Assembly (NCBI RefSeq): GCF_014696135.1
Contig: NZ_JACJPP010000013.1
Span: 62,001-126,000, forward strand
Direction: 5' to 3'
DNA from: Nodosilinea sp. FACHB-141
Lineage (GTDB): Bacteria > Cyanobacteriota > Cyanobacteriia > Phormidesmidales > Phormidesmidaceae
Length of the DNA: 64,000 nt
The notes under the pieces were generated by a model. That model saw nothing but the letters and a program-made list of their open reading frames with translations. It was not told the origin of the DNA and made no database searches. Position numbers and translations under genes: made by a program. Below are positions 34,428 through 44,355 of the stretch, piece after piece. The stretch's first letter is position 1. Every line of letters begins with the position of its first letter.

Positions 34428-35813
34428 CTAGAACTGCCCCTGCCAAGAAATCGACTGCTCAGCGCTGTTAGTCCCCAGCGATCGCACCGCCGTAATCTCA
34501 ATCTGGGCATACTTTCCCCGGGTCAACGGGCCGCGATCGATGGGCAGGCGACCCAGGGCTAGCTCAAAGCGGTTGCCCATCAGGCTTACCAGTTCTGCTG
34601 GCACCACATCGTCGTAAACGGTGACGTAGCGCAGGCGACGATCGTCCCTGGGGTCGCCGTCGGTGGTTTTCAGCGTCAGACGAAACTGGGTAGTTAGGTA
34701 GGCCGACTCACCGGCCAAGTCGAGCACTACGGCTTTGAGGTTGGCACCGCTGCCCTGCACCCCTCCCGAGGCGAGGCGGGTGACATCGCTGGCCCGCACC
34801 GCATTGGTGACAGTGATGGTGAGCTGGTCAGCTTGGCGACTGGTGGTGTAGTCGGCCCAGAGGCTGTCAGGGAAGGTGGCGGTCAGTGCCCCATCGGGCT
34901 GAATCTCGGTGCGCACGTCGCCCCCCGCGAAACTTCCTAGGGGTCGGGGGGCTTGCCAGTTGAGGCTGACATCTCCTTCCACTCGCCCGGTATATTCGCG
35001 GTAAACATCGTTGACCCGTGACCCTGGGGCCAGCAGGGCGTTGGCTCCCGATTTCTCAGCCCATAGGTTGCGAGAGAGACGCACGGGTTGGTCAACTAAA
35101 GTTTGCAGCCCCACCGCGATCGCCGGGGTTTCGCTCAGCAGCGGCTCTAGCTGGTTGACAATCCACAGCTGGCCGTCGGCACCGGCAGTTCCATCGCGGC
35201 CAAAGGAACCGTTGGTACCGCTGCTGCCGTCGTAGCAGCGGTAGCGGTTTGCCCGGCATTGATAGTCAGCCTGGCCAGGGGTGCCGGTGCAGGTTTGAAG
35301 CTCCCACTCGTGCACAGCACAGCGACAGCCCACGGTGCCATTGCCGCCGCGGCCGCCACGCCCCGATCGCCCGCCGCGAGCATCTATCGAGAGCCGTTGC
35401 AGAGCCGCGCGATCGCCATAGTAAACCGTCAGATTGCCGCCGCTGCCGCCGCTGCCACCGCTGCCGCCGTCGCCACCAGAGCCACCGTCGGGGGCGCGCA
35501 GATTGTAGTTAACGTTGCGGGGCTGACCACTACAGGAGGGGCGATAGCCGTTTTCGCCATTCTCACCGTCTTCGCCATCACTGCCAGCGAGGGTAAAGCT
35601 GGCAGAGGTGCCATCGGCTACGGTAGTTTGGCTCTGCCCAGCCGTGCCATCGCGCCCCGATCGCCCACTGCTGCCATCGCTGCCATCGCTGCCGTAGATG
35701 CGGGTTTCTTGCGCCCAGGCCAACATCGAGCAGCCGTTTAATGTCGGCAGCGGCAGGGTGGTTGCAAGGCCTAGACAAAGCGGAGCCAGAGCAAAGGCAA
35801 GGGCGCGTTTCAT
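34428..35813 (-). CDS. secreted Gly-rich protein with collagen-like repeats
   Basis: Counted from ATG 35811-35813, 461 residues. A signal peptide (MKRALAFALAPLCLGLATTL, cleavage near AWAQ) starts it. Residues about 38-220 are packed with Gly-x-x repeats (GSDGSDGSSGRSGRDGTAG, GGSGGDGGSGGSGGSGG, GRSGRGGRGGNG), interrupted by a Cys-rich insert with GCRC and three more cysteines. The last 230 residues are a non-repetitive, beta-rich domain (TGRVEGDVSLNWQAP, DVTRLASGGVQGSG). The repeats may form collagen-like helices or a flexible linker; a surface or matrix role is inference. No sortase or type I secretion signal was identified. Confidence 0.75.
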   Translation of the reverse strand: MKRALAFALAPLCLGLATTLPLPTLNGCSMLAWAQETRIYGSDGSDGSSGRSGRDGTAGQSQTTVADGTSASFTLAGSDGEDGENGENGYRPSCSGQPRNVNYNLRAPDGGSGGDGGSGGSGGSGGNLTVYYGDRAALQRLSIDARGGRSGRGGRGGNGTVGCRCAVHEWELQTCTGTPGQADYQCRANRYRCYDGSSGTNGSFGRDGTAGADGQLWIVNQLEPLLSETPAIAVGLQTLVDQPVRLSRNLWAEKSGANALLAPGSRVNDVYREYTGRVEGDVSLNWQAPRPLGSFAGGDVRTEIQPDGALTATFPDSLWADYTTSRQADQLTITVTNAVRASDVTRLASGGVQGSGANLKAVVLDLAGESAYLTTQFRLTLKTTDGDPRDDRRLRYVTVYDDVVPAELVSLMGNRFELALGRLPIDRGPLTRGKYAQIEITAVRSLGTNSAEQSISWQGQF

Positions 35814-36420
35814 GGCGGGTTTTTTCGGCGTGCAAAGCACCCCTAGGGTAGTCATGGGCGCGTCTGGATGGCGCGATCGGTGTGCCAGAATTTACAGTGA
35901 GTTGCCTTGCATTCAGCAACAACAAACCACATAGCCTATTGAACCTTAGATCGATTGTTTAAGCTGCAATATATCGAACCACTCTATGACAATGGCATTG
36001 TCAATTGATGACATTGAATATCAAGCTGCTACATTAGCGTTGCAAGGCAATGCATTAATAGTGCGAGGGTGTGTATTAGCATTGCGGGGCAATGCATTGA
36101 CATTGCAAGGTGATGCATTCATAAATCACGTTCCCCCATTAACGAATCGCGGCCTTGCAATCAAATGTCATGCCGTCATACAAGCATTGTTAATGGATGC
36201 ATCAAAGAAACCACCGACAGCAATACAGAGTCGCGAACTCACTGATTGGTTAAGCCGTGGGTGCGGCCTAGAGCAGAGTTCATCTTTGCCACGCAGCAGT
36301 ATAGCCATCAGTTCTAAAGCGATTGCGTTTGGTCAAAATCACACCATCAAAATTCATCACAGCCTCTGGCTGGGCTGGGCACGCCCCTACAATGGGTTGC
36401 AACTGTATAAGAAGGCGAGC
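35814..36420. other. non-coding region upstream of the CDF gene
   Basis: About 600 bases without a convincing gene. The frame 35986-36420 is open but reads as an extension made of the repeat translation (LALQGNA heptads), so I do not call it. It holds the palindromes and 21-bp tandem repeat listed separately, and is AT-richer than the neighbours. Confidence 0.5.
35987..36137. repeat. 21-bp palindromic tandem repeat array
   Basis: TGACAATGGCATTGTCA (35987-36003) is a perfect palindrome around one G. Four 21-bp units follow at 36033-36053, 36054-36074, 36075-36095 and 36096-36116, with a degenerate fifth to 36137. The unit pattern is ATTAGCATTGCGGGGCAATGC. GCATTGC (36079-36085) pairs exactly with GCAATGC (36089-36095), so the third unit folds on itself; the first nearly does. 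Confidence 0.75.
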
Positions 36421-37357
36421 ATGGCTGGTGGTGAATCCAAAGTTTCAATCTATGCCGCATTAGGAGCCAATATCGCCATTGGCGTTGCCAAGTTTGTCGG
36501 TGCTGCAATCAGCGGCAGCTCGGCCATGCTGTCAGAGGGCATTCACTCCGTGGTCGATTCTGTCAATGAGCTGCTGCTACTCTACGGTCTCAAGCAAAGC
36601 GAAGCTCCACCAAGCGATCAATTTCCCCTGGGTCATGGGCAAGAACTGTATTTTTGGTTGCTGATGGTTGCGGTGCTGATTTTTTCTTTGGGGGTGGCGT
36701 GTCGATGTATGAGGGGTGGCATAGCTTTCAACACCCTGAGGTCGGCGACCATGCCTTAGTTAGCTATATCGTGCTGGCCACCGCTGCCGTGTTTGAAGGC
36801 TTAGCCCTAGCCGTGTCTATCCGGCAGTTCAACAAAAGCTATCCCCGCAAAGTTGAGGTTAGTTTGTGGCAGGCCATTCGCGACAGTAAAGATCCCGGCT
36901 CATTTATTGTCATTGTGGAAGATGCCGCTGCGCTGGTCGCCTTTCCATTGCCTTTGGCGGAATTGTGCTCACCCAGATGTTCGACAACGCTATCTATGAC
37001 GGCGCTGCTTCCATCATGATTGGGCTATTGCTCATCGTAGTCGCCATTCTGTTGGTCATCGAAACTAAGAGTCTACTGATGGGGGAAAGCGCCTCGGTAA
37101 CGGTGCGAGACAGCATCAAAACCCTCGTCAAAGCTGACCAGGCCGTCTCTGACATGGGGCCACCGATTACCCTGCACCTAGGCCCGAGGGATATCATGCT
37201 GGCGATGAATATTGAGTTCTGCAATCATCTCTCTGCTGATGAGATCGAAGCGGCGGTGCGCCGTATCGAGCAGAGCATTCGCACCACCCATCAAGATGTG
37301 ACCCGCATCTTTATTGAAGCGGCCTCTCTTGATGGATCTGAAACATTCAGAGCTTGA
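36421..37357 (+). pseudogene. cation diffusion facilitator (CDF) transporter, two frame breaks
   Basis: The protein starts MAGGESKVSIYAALGANIAI at ATG 36421 and has the CDF helix with SGSSAMLSEGIHSVVDSVNE and HGQELYFW. The frame breaks at a G5 run (36690-36694): with six G it would read IFSLGGGVSMYEGWHSFQHP. A second break near 36942, where one G is missing in GGTCGCC, would restore LSIAFGGIVLTQMFDN. The third part continues to 37357 with the cytoplasmic domain. Each break is one missing base. CDF proteins export Zn, Fe or Mn. It is broken as written; a sequence error is possible because the protein is well conserved on both sides. Confidence 0.8.
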
Positions 37358-37402
37358 GAGCTATCCCACGAGGCATGAGCGCTAAAGTTCCCAACAATTG
37401 TT

Positions 37403-39337
37403 CTAAGCTACCGAGGCTCGATCGCGCTGCAACTCCTGAATGCGATCGAGGCTGCCTATGGGAATGGCGTTGATCAGCGCTTGGGTGTAGGGGGTTTGGG
37501 GCTGGCGGTAGACCTGCTCGGCGGGGCCAATTTCTTCGACCCGGCCCTGGTTCATCACCATAATGCGATCGCTCATAAACTTCACCACCGCCAGGTCGTG
37601 GGAAATAAAGATATAGGTGAGGTCAAACTCCGCCTGGAGTTCTTTGAGCAGGTTGAGCACCTGAGCCTGCACTGACACATCCAGGGCCGACACCGACTCG
37701 TCGCAGATGATGAACTTGGGGTTGAGGGCCAGGGCGCGGGCAATGCATACCCGCTGGCGCTGCCCACCCGAAAACTCGTGGGGGTAGCGGTTCATGGCGC
37801 TGGCGGGCAAACCGACGCGATCGAGCAGGTAAGACACCCGCTCCTGCTGGTTGCGCCTGCTCTTGATCACGCCGTGAATTTTGAGCGGTTCGGCGATTGC
37901 CGCCCCAATGCTCATGCGCGGGTCCAACGAACTGTAGGGATCCTGGAAGACAATCTGCATGTCTCGGCGAAGCTGCCGCAGCGGCGACGAGCCCAGCGCC
38001 AGCACGTCGCGCCCCTCAAACCAAATCTTGCCGCCCATGGCGGGCACCAGCCGCAGCAGGGCGCGGCCCAGGGTGGTTTTGCCGCAACCCGACTCGCCTA
38101 CCAGGCCAAAGGTTTCGCCTTTTTGAATTTGAAACGACACATCCTGCACCGCCATGATGTGGCTGCGGGTCTTGCCAAAGATACCCCGCACCGGGTAGCC
38201 CACCTGAAGATTTTCGACCGCCAGCAGGGGGCCGTTGGCCGCTAGGGCTGCGGCTCGTGCCGTCAGTTCTTCCTCTGTCAGGGGTGCAAAGCGGGCCTGG
38301 GCCTCGGCGTCGAGCACCCGCTCGCGAATGATGGGGGCTGCACCCTCCACCGGCAGGCCACCGTTGGCTGCCGCGGCGTTGATCTCGGTACCCGCCAGTT
38401 CCACCGACATAAAGTCGGCCACTGTGGGCAGCAGCCGCAGCCGCTGGTTGGGCTGGGGGCGACAGGCCAGCAGCCCCTTGGTGTAGGGGTGCTGGGGCTG
38501 AGCAAAAATGTCCCACACTGGGCCGGCTTCAACGATTTTGCCCTGGTACATCACCGCCACTTGGTCGGCGATCTCAGCAATAATGCCCAAGTCGTGGGTA
38601 ATGAAAATCAGCGACATGCCGCGGCGATCGCGCAGTTCGCGCAGCAGGTCGAGAATTGTCGCCTGCACCGTCACATCCAGCGCCGTGGTGGGCTCGTCGG
38701 CAATCAGCAGAGCCGGGTTGCAGGAGATCGCTATGGCAATCATCACCCGCTGAATCTGGCCCCCCGACAGCTCGTGGGGGTAGCGATCGAGAATGGCCTG
38801 CTGACGGCGATCGACCTCTTCCTTCAAAGATTCGTCATCAATGCGCGGCTTTTCGGTTTTGATGGTAGCCGCTAGGGCAGCGTCGGCAGGCAGCAGTTTG
38901 ACCTCTTGCAGCCGGGCGATCGCCTGCTGACGGGCCGCTTCCTTTGAAATATTCTGGTGCTGACGAATCGCCTCCACCATCTGAAATCCAACCGTATAGA
39001 CCGGGTTTAGCGAGCTCATCGGCTCCTGAAAAATCATTGATATCTGACCACCCCGGTAGCCCTGCAGCTGAGTCTCACTCAGCGCAGCGAGATCCACTGG
39101 GGCGCCGGTGCCCGAATTAAACCAGATTTCACCATTGACAACCTTGCCCGGCGGATTGGGCACCAGCCCCATCACCGCTAGCGATGTCACCGATTTCCCC
39201 GACCCCGACTCGCCCACAATGCCTAGGGTTTGCCCCCGCTGCACCTGAAACGAAATGTCATTCACGGCCTGGATGAGCTGGCCGTCGACCTCAAAGTGAA
39301 CGGTGAGGTGCTTAACGTTGAGAATGGTATCGCTCAT
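37403..39337 (-). CDS. fused peptide ABC transporter ATPase (DppD-DppF type)
   Basis: A 644-residue protein with two complete ATPase domains. The first (about 5-300) has [17 protein letters not shown] and [10 protein letters not shown]; the second (about 370-640) has [17 protein letters not shown] and [10 protein letters not shown]. Both carry the Dpp/Opp-type C-terminal zinc-finger-like segment ([12 protein letters not shown]). This is the fused form of the two ATPases of a peptide/nickel importer, as in GsiA. Membrane subunits and the binding protein are not adjacent. A family 5 binding protein lies at 59627 and may be its partner, which is inference. Confidence 0.9.
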   Translation of the reverse strand: MSDTILNVKHLTVHFEVDGQLIQAVNDISFQVQRGQTLGIVGESGSGKSVTSLAVMGLVPNPPGKVVNGEIWFNSGTGAPVDLAALSETQLQGYRGGQISMIFQEPMSSLNPVYTVGFQMVEAIRQHQNISKEAARQQAIARLQEVKLLPADAALAATIKTEKPRIDDESLKEEVDRRQQAILDRYPHELSGGQIQRVMIAIAISCNPALLIADEPTTALDVTVQATILDLLRELRDRRGMSLIFITHDLGIIAEIADQVAVMYQGKIVEAGPVWDIFAQPQHPYTKGLLACRPQPNQRLRLLPTVADFMSVELAGTEINAAAANGGLPVEGAAPIIRERVLDAEAQARFAPLTEEELTARAAALAANGPLLAVENLQVGYPVRGIFGKTRSHIMAVQDVSFQIQKGETFGLVGESGCGKTTLGRALLRLVPAMGGKIWFEGRDVLALGSSPLRQLRRDMQIVFQDPYSSLDPRMSIGAAIAEPLKIHGVIKSRRNQQERVSYLLDRVGLPASAMNRYPHEFSGGQRQRVCIARALALNPKFIICDESVSALDVSVQAQVLNLLKELQAEFDLTYIFISHDLAVVKFMSDRIMVMNQGRVEEIGPAEQVYRQPQTPYTQALINAIPIGSLDRIQELQRDRASVA

Positions 39338-39533
39338 GAGGTTGCTTGCAGACAGACGATTCAGAACAGGGCAGCCCGCGGCGCAGGCTATTCAGAGTTA
39401 ACCCGGAGCAAATCTCCAGTGCAATGCTGAATAGCTGCGTGCGAGAGAATTTTAATTAATCTCGGCAATGGACCATAGTAGATGAATCATAACAGCGTCC
39501 CTCCTGCGGATTTCGTTCGCCCCTAACTCACCC

Positions 39534-40586
39534 ATGCTGACCCTCGCGATCGCCATTGTGACCATGTTGATTGGTTCTGCCCTGTGCTCCTGCAGCGAGG
39601 CGGCACTGCTATCGGTGCCAGTTCTTAAAGCCCAGCAGCTAGCCGAGTCTAAAAAACCTGCTGCCATAACCCTTTTAGCCATCCGCCGCAAGATCAACCG
39701 GCCCATTGCCACCATTGTGATCCTCAACAACCTGTTCAACATTGTGGGCAGCGTTTTAGCTGGGGGCATTGCCGCCACGGTTTTTAACGATGCCCTGCTG
39801 GGGCTGTTCACCGGCGTATTGACCCTACTCGTCATCTTGTTTGGGGAAATCTTCCCCAAGGTTTTGGGTGAGCGCTATGCCATTCCCGTCGCCCTTGCCG
39901 TGGCTATACCGGTGCGGTGGATAACCTGGCTGTTTACTCCAGTAGTACTACTGCTTGAGAAGGTTACAGCGCCCCTCGTGGGCGATGGCAATCGGCCTAG
40001 CACCAACGAGGCTGAGATTAAGCTGTTGGCCACCATCGGCCACCAAGAAGGCATTATTGAAGCCGACGAAGCCGAAATGATTCTGCGGGTGTTTCGCCTC
40101 AACGATATGAAATCGGTCAACATCATGACGCCCCGGGTAGCCGTCACCCACCTGCCGGGCGACCTCACTATTGCCGAAGCCGAGGCCCAGATTCTCAACT
40201 CTCAGCACAGCCGCATCTTAATTAGCGAAAACGACATTGATCGGCTTGTGGGGCTAGTGCTCAAAAATGAGCTGCTCACCGCCTTAATTCGCGGTCAGGG
40301 AGACCAGTTGCTCAGCCAGGTAGCCCGCCCGGTGCGTTTTGTGGCCGAGTCTGAACGGGCCGACAAGCTGCTGCAAGACTTTCAAACCGCTCGCGAACAC
40401 CTAGCCGTAGTCGTCGATGAGTACGGCGGCGTGTCGGGGGTCGTCACCCTCGAAGACGTGCTAGAGGTGCTGACTGGCGAAATTGTTGATGAGACCGATC
40501 GCAGCATCGACCTACAAATACTGGCCCGCCAGCGCGGTCGGCAAATCTTAAGCAGCCGTGGCTTCAACGATCCTTCAGAGAATTAG
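39534..40586 (+). CDS. CNNM/CorC-like membrane protein with CBS pair
   Basis: A 350-residue protein. Residues 1-150 are the CNNM (DUF21) membrane domain, with three or four helices (VTMLIGSALCSCSEAALLS and LNNLFNIVGSVLAGGIAATV). A CBS pair is at about 200-320 (MTPRVAVTHLPGDLTIAEAE; VVDEYGGVSGVVTLEDVLE). It lacks the C-terminal CorC_HlyC domain of the longer forms. Related proteins take part in magnesium efflux or homeostasis; older 'hemolysin' names are misleading. The gene ends before a strong hairpin. Confidence 0.85.
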   Translation: MLTLAIAIVTMLIGSALCSCSEAALLSVPVLKAQQLAESKKPAAITLLAIRRKINRPIATIVILNNLFNIVGSVLAGGIAATVFNDALLGLFTGVLTLLVILFGEIFPKVLGERYAIPVALAVAIPVRWITWLFTPVVLLLEKVTAPLVGDGNRPSTNEAEIKLLATIGHQEGIIEADEAEMILRVFRLNDMKSVNIMTPRVAVTHLPGDLTIAEAEAQILNSQHSRILISENDIDRLVGLVLKNELLTALIRGQGDQLLSQVARPVRFVAESERADKLLQDFQTAREHLAVVVDEYGGVSGVVTLEDVLEVLTGEIVDETDRSIDLQILARQRGRQILSSRGFNDPSEN

Positions 40587-41179
40587 GCTCACTCAGCCCT
40601 CTAGATTAGTGCCTGTTTCTACGCAATTTGCGTCAGAGTGCGCTCGTCTATATTTTTTGAGCAGACTAAAAAGACTGCTTCAGCTCATTAACAAACAATG
40701 ACCTTATCAAGGTCATTGTTTGTTAAAAATATTGGCATTCAGCTCACTGTTAACTATCGTTTCAGCAGCAGGGATTAGCAGGTTCTGGGGCTATATTGAA
40801 TGTGGAGCTGACGAGGCTCCCCTGGCAGATAAAACAGCCAAAAGTCAACCCAGAAAAAGGAGTGAAACGCTGTTAGCTATACATCTGTCTCGTTCAAACG
40901 GCAACACCCAACGCTCAAACCAACCCTTCCTTCAGTAGCAAATGGGAGTTCTAAGCGCGATAAACTCACCTTCTTTTGAAGTGTAAGTTTTGTCCCGTAT
41001 CTCCACGAAAGCTCAACCATAAACGGGAAGTTCTTTGGTCAAGAGAATGGGTGTTGTTGCTTTAAAGGAAATTAGTTTCAAAAAGGTTTGATAGACGTTT
41101 TCTGTAGCCTTGTCACAGTACTGCTCGGTCAACGGTTTGCTACAGTCGGGAAGGCAACTCTCTCCCCATTTCCTTCCCT
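40587..41179. other. 593-base intergenic region with a hairpin
   Basis: It contains the hairpin at 40688-40726. I see no convincing gene: the frame 40720-40938 starts inside the hairpin and reads as a non-conserved peptide. Confidence 0.5.
40688..40730 (+). terminator. 18-bp perfect hairpin after the CNNM gene
   Basis: TTAACAAACAATGACCTT (40688-40705) pairs exactly with 40709-40726, loop ATC. It lies 100 bases after the CNNM stop. No clear T run follows on the + strand (AAAATATT), so it could be a terminator or a 3' stabilising hairpin. Confidence 0.6.
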
Positions 41180-42082
41180 ATGGAGCATTTCCCCGAGGTC
41201 GAGCTAGCGCCCGGTGCCCTCTGGAGCAAAATTCAGCAGCAGACGCGCCATGCCCAAAGCTGTGGTGCCCTTCAGCCCATCGACACCCGCTACGAGTTTC
41301 TAGAGCAGGGAGGCATGCGGTTTTTAGTCAGAATTTTGGCCAACCTGGCCCGCAAGGAAAAGGCCGATCTGGCCCAGCAGAGCCAGCAGCGCATGGGCAA
41401 GCCCGTCAATCCTTTTTTGCCCTACGACCCAGACCTATTTGTGGCCAACCTGTCAGCCACCCACCTGTGCCTTTTAAATAAGTACAATGTGGTCGACCAC
41501 CATATTTTGATCGTCACCCGCGCCTACGAAGATCAAGATAGCTGGCTGACCCTGGCCGACTTTGAAGCCCTAGCCACCTGTATGGCCGACATTGACGGGC
41601 TAGCATTCTACAACGGCGGTCGTTTGGCCGGGGCAAGCCAGCGCCACAAACACCTTCAGCTGGTGCCACCGCCCCTCTGCCCCGATCGCGGCCCTCTGCC
41701 CCTAGCCACGGTGGTGGCCGACCTGGCCCTTAAGCCCACCTCGGCTCCAGTAGCCTCCCCCCGATTGCCCTTTCACCACGCCATTGCTGCCCTCCAAGAG
41801 GGGGCTTTTCCAAAGGGCAAAACGCTGCTGGAGACCTACCTCGCCCTGCTGACTCACCTAGGAGTTGATTGGAGTCAGCCCCCCCAAGCATTTCCCTACA
41901 ACCTATTGATTACCCGCGAGTGGATGATGGCGGTGGCTCGCCGGCAGGATCACTACCAATCGATTCCGGTAAATTCGCTGGGGTTTGCGGGGTCGCTGCT
42001 GGTCAAAAACCCGGAGCAGCTTGACCTGCTCAAAGCCTTTGGCCCGATGACGGTGCTACAGCAGGTGGCCTGTTCGAGATAG
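41180..42082 (+). CDS. ATP adenylyltransferase (Ap4A phosphorylase) family protein
   Basis: A 300-residue HIT-superfamily protein. The signature SQRHKHLQLVPPPL carries the HxHxx-type active site and NKYNVVDHHILIVTRAYEDQ the preceding segment, as in fungal Apa1/Apa2 and cyanobacterial homologues. It would split Ap4A into ADP and ATP using phosphate. Length matches the family. The start ATG 41180 has no strong ribosome binding site. Confidence 0.85.
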   Translation: MEHFPEVELAPGALWSKIQQQTRHAQSCGALQPIDTRYEFLEQGGMRFLVRILANLARKEKADLAQQSQQRMGKPVNPFLPYDPDLFVANLSATHLCLLNKYNVVDHHILIVTRAYEDQDSWLTLADFEALATCMADIDGLAFYNGGRLAGASQRHKHLQLVPPPLCPDRGPLPLATVVADLALKPTSAPVASPRLPFHHAIAALQEGAFPKGKTLLETYLALLTHLGVDWSQPPQAFPYNLLITREWMMAVARRQDHYQSIPVNSLGFAGSLLVKNPEQLDLLKAFGPMTVLQQVACSR

Positions 42083-42218
42083 CAAGGAGTAATGCGGTCA
42101 AACCTTAGACCCCAAACCGTGAACCCGCTTGGCCGAGCAAATGGCTCACTTTAGCGAGAAATCAGTACACTGGTCAGTAGAACAGGCTTACTCGACTCTT
42201 TAGCTCCGGGAGCTGGCC

Positions 42219-43067
42219 GTGCCGTCAATCATCGGGATTCTGGCATTAATCATTATTGGCTACACCGTTGGCTCGGTGCGCATCATCAATCAAGGTACCG
42301 AAGCTCTGGTAGAACGGCTGGGGCGCTACAACCGCAAACTCAAGCCAGGGTTAAACTTCATCGTGCCGGTGCTCGACTATATTGTGCTGCGCGACAGCGT
42401 ACGTGAGCAGATTCTCGACGTGGCCAAACAGGGGGCGATCACCAGAGACAACGTGTCGCTGGAAGTTGACGCGGTGGTGTACTGGCGCATTCTGGAACTA
42501 GAGCTAACCTACTACGCGATCGAGAACGTTGAACAGGCCATTCAAGAACTGGTCACAACGACCCTGCGATCGGAAATCGGCAAAATGGAGTTTGAAAAGA
42601 CCTTTTCCTCTCGGGATGAGCTAAACCGGGCGTTGCTCTCCCAGCTGGATGAAGCGACCGAGCCCTGGGGAGTGAAGGTGACGCGGGTCGAAGTACAAGA
42701 AATTATTCCCCCTGAAGAGGTGAGGCGCTCGATGCAGTTGCAGCAGGCAGCAGAGCTAAAAAGCCGGGCCATGGTGCTCGAAGCCCAGGGCGAACAGGAG
42801 GCCGCCATTAAGCGGGCTGAGGCTACGGTGCGATCGATTCAAATGCTCTCCCAGGCGCTGCAAAACCAGGGTGACACTTCCGAGATTTTGAATTATCTGC
42901 TAGCTCAGCGCTATGTTGAGGCCAACCAAAGACTCGGGGAGAGCGAAAACTCCAAAGTGGTCTTTATGGATCCTAAAATGTTGACAGAGGGTATAGTCGA
43001 GCTGATGCACACGGACACGGCATCCCCCAAGAAAGACTCTGATGACTTTCCCAGTCGCCGTCGGTAG
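42219..43067 (+). CDS. SPFH/band 7 protein, stomatin-like
   Basis: A 282-residue protein. A single N-terminal membrane segment (SIIGILALIIIGYTVGSVRI) is followed by the SPFH domain (QGTEALVERLGRYNRKLKPG; QVTSLEVDAV-like region) and a coiled coil (ELKSRAMVLEAQGEQEAA) with the slipin QALQNQGDT pattern. Proteins of this type oligomerise on membranes and organise microdomains or regulate membrane proteases. It starts with GTG 42219. rlmN follows after 54 bases on the same strand, but the pairing is not known to be functional. Confidence 0.88.
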   Translation: MPSIIGILALIIIGYTVGSVRIINQGTEALVERLGRYNRKLKPGLNFIVPVLDYIVLRDSVREQILDVAKQGAITRDNVSLEVDAVVYWRILELELTYYAIENVEQAIQELVTTTLRSEIGKMEFEKTFSSRDELNRALLSQLDEATEPWGVKVTRVEVQEIIPPEEVRRSMQLQQAAELKSRAMVLEAQGEQEAAIKRAEATVRSIQMLSQALQNQGDTSEILNYLLAQRYVEANQRLGESENSKVVFMDPKMLTEGIVELMHTDTASPKKDSDDFPSRRR

Positions 43068-43121
43068 CACCCTTACGGTTCAAACATCGCTACCATAGAG
43101 GATTGTGCATTCCCTGTGGCC

Positions 43122-44213
43122 ATGGCTTCTCCCCTGTCTTCCACTGACTCACCTCTCGCAGACGCTGTTGCCCAGCCAACCCCTACAGCTGGGGAAATCT
43201 TGCCAGCGCCCTTGCTAGGGAAATCTTTGGAGGAGCTGACCGAGTGGATACAAGCCCAGGGGCAGCCGAGCTATCGGGGCAAGCAGCTTTACCAGTGGAT
43301 CTATCAGCAGGGAGCGCGATCGCTCCAAGACATCACAGTCTTCTCTAAGGCCTGGCGTCAAACCGTGGCCCACATTGACCTGGGCCGATCCACCCTGCAT
43401 CACCGGGTGGTAGCCAGCGATGGCACCGTCAAGTATTTGCTCAAACTGGCCGACGGCCAAATCATTGAAACCGTGGGCATTCCTTCGGCCAAGCGGCTGA
43501 CGGTGTGCGTGTCGTCGCAGGTGGGCTGCCCCATGGCCTGCGACTTTTGCGCTACGGGCAAGGGCGGCTTTATGCGCAACCTGGCCACCCACGAAATTGT
43601 TGACCAGGTGCTTACGGTTCAGGAAGACTTTGGCCAGCGAGTCAGCCATATTGTGTTTATGGGCATGGGCGAGCCGCTGCTGAATGCTGCTAACACGGTA
43701 GCTGCCATCCGCTGCCTCAATCGGGATGTGGGTATTGGCCAGCGCGCTATGACCTTATCTACGGTGGGGGTGCCGGGCCGCATTCGCGCCCTGGCGGCGG
43801 AGCAGCTTCAAGTCACCTTAGCCGTGAGCCTGCACGCCTCAAACCAGGCTCAGCGATTGCAGCTGATCCCCAGCGCTGGGGCCTATCCCCTAGAAGTGCT
43901 GCTCGACGAGTGCCGAGAGTATGTGCAGCTGACGGGTCGCCGGGTGACCTTTGAGTACATTCTGCTGGCGGGGCTCAACGACCAGCCTGCCAACGCCGCT
44001 GAGCTGGCTCAGCACCTGCGCGGCTTTCAGAGTCACGTCAACCTAATTCCTTACAACCCCATTGATGAGGCCGACTATCAACGCCCCAGCGAAGCTAGCA
44101 TTCGCAACTTTGTTGCCGAGCTAGAGAAGCGTAGGGTTGCTGTCACCGTTCGCTACTCGCGCGGGCTAGAGGAAAATGCTGCTTGTGGGCAGCTGCGTGC
44201 CTCTAAGCGATAG
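43122..44213 (+). CDS. rlmN: 23S rRNA (adenine-2503-C2) methyltransferase RlmN
   Basis: Counted from ATG 43122, 363 residues. The radical SAM cluster motif is [11 protein letters not shown] (CxxxCxxC). The methyl-accepting cysteine near the C-terminus is in [10 protein letters not shown]. The first 60 residues are the RlmN helical start ([20 protein letters not shown]). It methylates A2503 of 23S rRNA and in some bacteria tRNA A37. A GTG at 43116 is a possible alternative start. Confidence 0.95.
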   Translation: MASPLSSTDSPLADAVAQPTPTAGEILPAPLLGKSLEELTEWIQAQGQPSYRGKQLYQWIYQQGARSLQDITVFSKAWRQTVAHIDLGRSTLHHRVVASDGTVKYLLKLADGQIIETVGIPSAKRLTVCVSSQVGCPMACDFCATGKGGFMRNLATHEIVDQVLTVQEDFGQRVSHIVFMGMGEPLLNAANTVAAIRCLNRDVGIGQRAMTLSTVGVPGRIRALAAEQLQVTLAVSLHASNQAQRLQLIPSAGAYPLEVLLDECREYVQLTGRRVTFEYILLAGLNDQPANAAELAQHLRGFQSHVNLIPYNPIDEADYQRPSEASIRNFVAELEKRRVAVTVRYSRGLEENAACGQLRASKR

Positions 44214-44355
44214 AGCTATACCGGTGGGGAGATCTCGCTTAAATCAACGGGTTTATACACTTCTGAACGCTGAATAGTTTGTTAAGTTGTGAGTTATAAG
44301 GTTTTGCTACCTCCTGCTAAAGGTGGCTGAGTTCTCTTCGTCTTTGTAGGTTTGC

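Noticed and set aside
35986-36420. N-terminal extension of the CDF gene
   Set aside because: It is the translation of the palindromic tandem repeat and AT-rich spacer; CDF proteins start near MAGGESK.
40720-40938. 72-residue + frame after the CNNM gene
   Set aside because: It starts inside the 18-bp hairpin and has a poor, unconserved sequence.
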